Part shown: positions 5,006 through 6,548 of the stretch, piece after piece | How positions within the stretch are numbered: position 1 is the stretch's first letter | Layout of the letters: every line of letters starts with the position of its first letter | Source of the DNA: Prevotella sp. UBA4341 | Lineage (GTDB): Bacteria > Bacteroidota > Bacteroidia > Bacteroidales > Bacteroidaceae | Length of the DNA stretch: 6,548 nucleotides | Direction of reading: 5' to 3' | NCBI GenBank assembly: GCA_002393705.1 | Contig: DGTH01000084.1 | Span: 1-6,548, forward strand | The notes under the pieces: model-generated | Told to the model about the DNA's origin: nothing | The model's input: the letters and a program-made list of their open reading frames with translations, nothing else | The model's database searches: none | Program-made: the position numbers and the translations under genes

Positions 5006-5677
5006 ATGGCATTCATAGATTATTACAAAATTCTGGGCGTTGATAAGAACATTCCGCAGAAAGACGTGAAGAAGGCTTATCTGAAGCGGGCCAAGCAGTT
5101 TCACCCTGACCTGCACCCCGATGATCCTAAGGCAAAGGCAAAGTTTCAGGCACTGAATGAGGCCTACGACGTCATAGGCGATCCGGAGAAGCGACGCAAG
5201 TACGACCAGTACGGTGAGCAGTGGCAACAGGCTGACGCCTTTGGTGCGCAGGGTGGGGGAGGCTTTGGCGGTTTCGGCTCAGGAGGTGGCGGAGGTGGCA
5301 ATCCCTTCGAGGGTTTAGACTTCTCGTCGTTCACGGGCGGGGGCGGCTTCTCGTCGTTCTTCGAGAATCTCTTTGGCGGCGGTGGCAGCCGGCGCTCGCA
5401 GCGTACTTCAGGTTTCAGCACGCGTCAGCCTATGGAGTCGCAGGCTTCTGTTACGTTGCCGCTACTGACGGCTTTGCTTGGCGGAGAAGTCATCGTCGAT
5501 ACACCGACGGGCACCAAACTCAAGCTAAAAATTAAACCCTCGACACAGCCGGGCACTAAGGTGCGCTTGCGTGGCAAGGGTTCTGGAGGCAGCGACCTTA
5601 TTCTAACTTATAACGTCAAACTGCCTGAACAGCTGAGTGACCGGCAACGTAGTCTAATTAGTGAGGCGCTACGCTGA
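5006..5677 (+). CDS. J-domain co-chaperone, CbpA/DnaJ-like, with only one C-terminal domain
   Basis: This 223-residue cytosolic Hsp70 (DnaK) partner has a J domain at 1-70, with DYYKILGV, the essential HPD at 33-35, and KRRKYDQYG at its end. A Gly/Phe-rich linker covers about 80-127. No zinc-finger cysteines are present, so it is a class B (CbpA-like) protein. The remaining part (about 147-223) reads LLGGEVIVDTPTG, then KPSTQPGTKVRLRGKG, then DLILTYNVKLPEQLSDRQRSL. This resembles the second C-terminal domain of CbpA. The first, client-binding domain expected before it seems to be missing, and the protein is about 80-90 residues shorter than the roughly 300 usual for CbpA. The frame is intact, so this is a shortened but probably functional gene. 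It diverges from nudC and converges on serS. The ATG at 5006 directly precedes the canonical J-domain start. Confidence 0.9.
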   Translation: MAFIDYYKILGVDKNIPQKDVKKAYLKRAKQFHPDLHPDDPKAKAKFQALNEAYDVIGDPEKRRKYDQYGEQWQQADAFGAQGGGGFGGFGSGGGGGGNPFEGLDFSSFTGGGGFSSFFENLFGGGGSRRSQRTSGFSTRQPMESQASVTLPLLTALLGGEVIVDTPTGTKLKLKIKPSTQPGTKVRLRGKGSGGSDLILTYNVKLPEQLSDRQRSLISEALR

Positions 5678-5704
5678 CCGGCCTCTTTCTTCTCTGCTTT
5701 TTAG
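5663..5704 (+). terminator. Possible weak terminator after the J-protein gene
   Basis: GAGGC at 5663-5667 can pair with GCCTC at 5681-5685 across a 13-nt loop that spans the stop codon. A T/C-rich stretch ending in TTTTT follows. The stem is only 5 bp and the T-run is interrupted, so this is a weak candidate. It is the only terminator-like structure I see at any of the three convergent junctions. Confidence 0.25.
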
Positions 5705-6548
5705 TCTATCATTTCGAAACCTGTATAGGGAACCAGGGCGGCGGGAATGCGAATGCCGTCGGCCGTTTGGTTGTTCTCTAACAAAGCGGCCACGATGCGC
5801 GGCAGAGCCAGTGCTGAGCCGTTCAACGTGTGACAAAGCTCGGTCTTCTTGGTCTCGCTGTTACGATAACGACACTTCAGACGGTTGGCCTGATAGGTAT
5901 CGAAGTTGCTGACCGATGACACTTCAAGCCAGCGGCCCTGTGCTTCGCTATAAACTTCGAAGTCGTAGCAGATGCTGCTGGTGAACGACTGGTCACCGCC
6001 ACAAAGCAACAGGATGCGGTAGGGCAGTTCCAGCTTCTTCAGCAGTCCCTCTACATGTTCCAGCATCTCCTTGTGGCTCTCCTTTGAGTGAGAGGGCTTA
6101 TCGATGCGTACAATCTCAATCTTGGAAAATTCATGCAGGCGGTTCAGTCCGCGCACGTCCTTGCCGTAGGAGCCGGCCTCCCTGCGGAAGCATTCCGTGT
6201 AAGCACAGTTCTTGATGGGCAGTTGAGCCTCGTCGAGAATGATGTCACGATAAATGTTGGTAACAGGAACCTCTGCCGTAGGAATAAGGTAGAAGTCGTC
6301 CACCTCGCAATGGTACATCTGTCCCTCTTTGTCGGGCAGCTGGCCTGTGCCGTAGCCAGAAGCAGCATTTACTACCGTCGGCGGCATGATTTCCGTGTAG
6401 CCACTCTTGCGGGCCTCGTCCAGGAAGAAGTTAATCAGCGCACGCTGAAGACGAGCACCCTTGCCAATATAGACGGGGAAACCGGCACCCGTTATCTTTA
6501 CGCCCAGGTCGAAGTCGATGAGGTTGTACTTCTTGGCCAGTTCCCAGT
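5701..6548 (-). CDS. serS: Seryl-tRNA synthetase SerS, C-terminal catalytic part
   Basis: The frame stays open from the stop at 5701 to the right edge of the window, so the internal Met at 6387 is not the start. About 282 residues are visible, beginning WELAKKYNLIDFDLGVKITG. This is the class II catalytic core. Motif 1 is the region ARLQRALINFFLDEA through GYTEIMPP. The serine-binding TAE loop is IPTAEVPVTN (around 6270-6290). Motif 2 is CFRREAGSYGKDVRGLNRLHEF, with its conserved arginines. Motif 3 is NGSALALPRIVAALLENNQ (around 5780-5825). All catalytic motifs are intact. The N-terminal helical arm that grips tRNA-Ser, about 140 residues by comparison with the usual length near 425, lies outside the window. 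The enzyme charges tRNA-Ser, and tRNA-Sec where present, in the cytosol. It converges on the J-protein gene with only 23 bp between stops. Confidence 0.97.
   Translation of the reverse strand, partial: WELAKKYNLIDFDLGVKITGAGFPVYIGKGARLQRALINFFLDEARKSGYTEIMPPTVVNAASGYGTGQLPDKEGQMYHCEVDDFYLIPTAEVPVTNIYRDIILDEAQLPIKNCAYTECFRREAGSYGKDVRGLNRLHEFSKIEIVRIDKPSHSKESHKEMLEHVEGLLKKLELPYRILLLCGGDQSFTSSICYDFEVYSEAQGRWLEVSSVSNFDTYQANRLKCRYRNSETKKTELCHTLNGSALALPRIVAALLENNQTADGIRIPAALVPYTGFEMID

Noticed and set aside
5164..5421. Proline-rich 85-codon open frame on the minus strand
   Set aside because: It is the antisense reading of the Gly/Phe-rich linker of the J-protein; the polyproline comes from GGN codons read backwards.

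Overview
The window is a stretch of ordinary chromosome from a member of the Bacteroidales, most likely a Prevotella-like organism. The evidence is threefold. Several gene starts are preceded by the Bacteroidota-type promoter (TTG or TTTG, about 20-21 bp, then TAnnTTTG). Shine-Dalgarno sites are largely absent. Several proteins belong to families typical of this phylum: DUF5715, the MORN-repeat GH25 lysozyme, and the phoH-purC pair. The genus assignment is an inference from protein similarity as I remember it, not from a search.

Layout from left to right: the start of purC (minus, cut by the window edge); phoH (minus, TTG start); a compact divergent promoter region; a DUF5715 protein resembling an M15 peptidase (plus); a membrane-anchored GH25 muramidase with MORN repeats (minus); a nitrilase-superfamily omega-amidase-like enzyme with an almost leaderless transcript (plus); NAD(H) diphosphatase nudC (minus); a shortened DnaJ/CbpA-type co-chaperone (plus); and the catalytic half of serS (minus, cut by the window edge). 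Apart from phoH-purC, neighbouring genes alternate in strand. This gives three very tight convergent junctions (24 bp, a 26-bp overlap, and 23 bp) and three divergent promoter regions.

Functionally this is a mix of housekeeping and envelope genes: purine synthesis (purC), RNA-related ATPase (phoH), cell-wall turnover (DUF5715 and GH25), metabolite repair and NAD turnover (nitrilase, nudC), protein folding (J-protein) and translation (serS). I see no mobile element with a transposase, no CRISPR array, no rRNA or tRNA, and no defence or secretion cassette.

The features most worth a second look are small. A 26-bp G/C-rich palindromic repeat occurs twice in opposite orientation: one copy is inside the phoH coding sequence, where it encodes part of the C-terminal tail, and the other is in the purC leader. 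The J-protein appears to lack the first C-terminal domain. A perfect 8-bp inverted repeat sits just before its start codon. The DUF5715 protein carries an intact M15-like zinc-ligand pattern.
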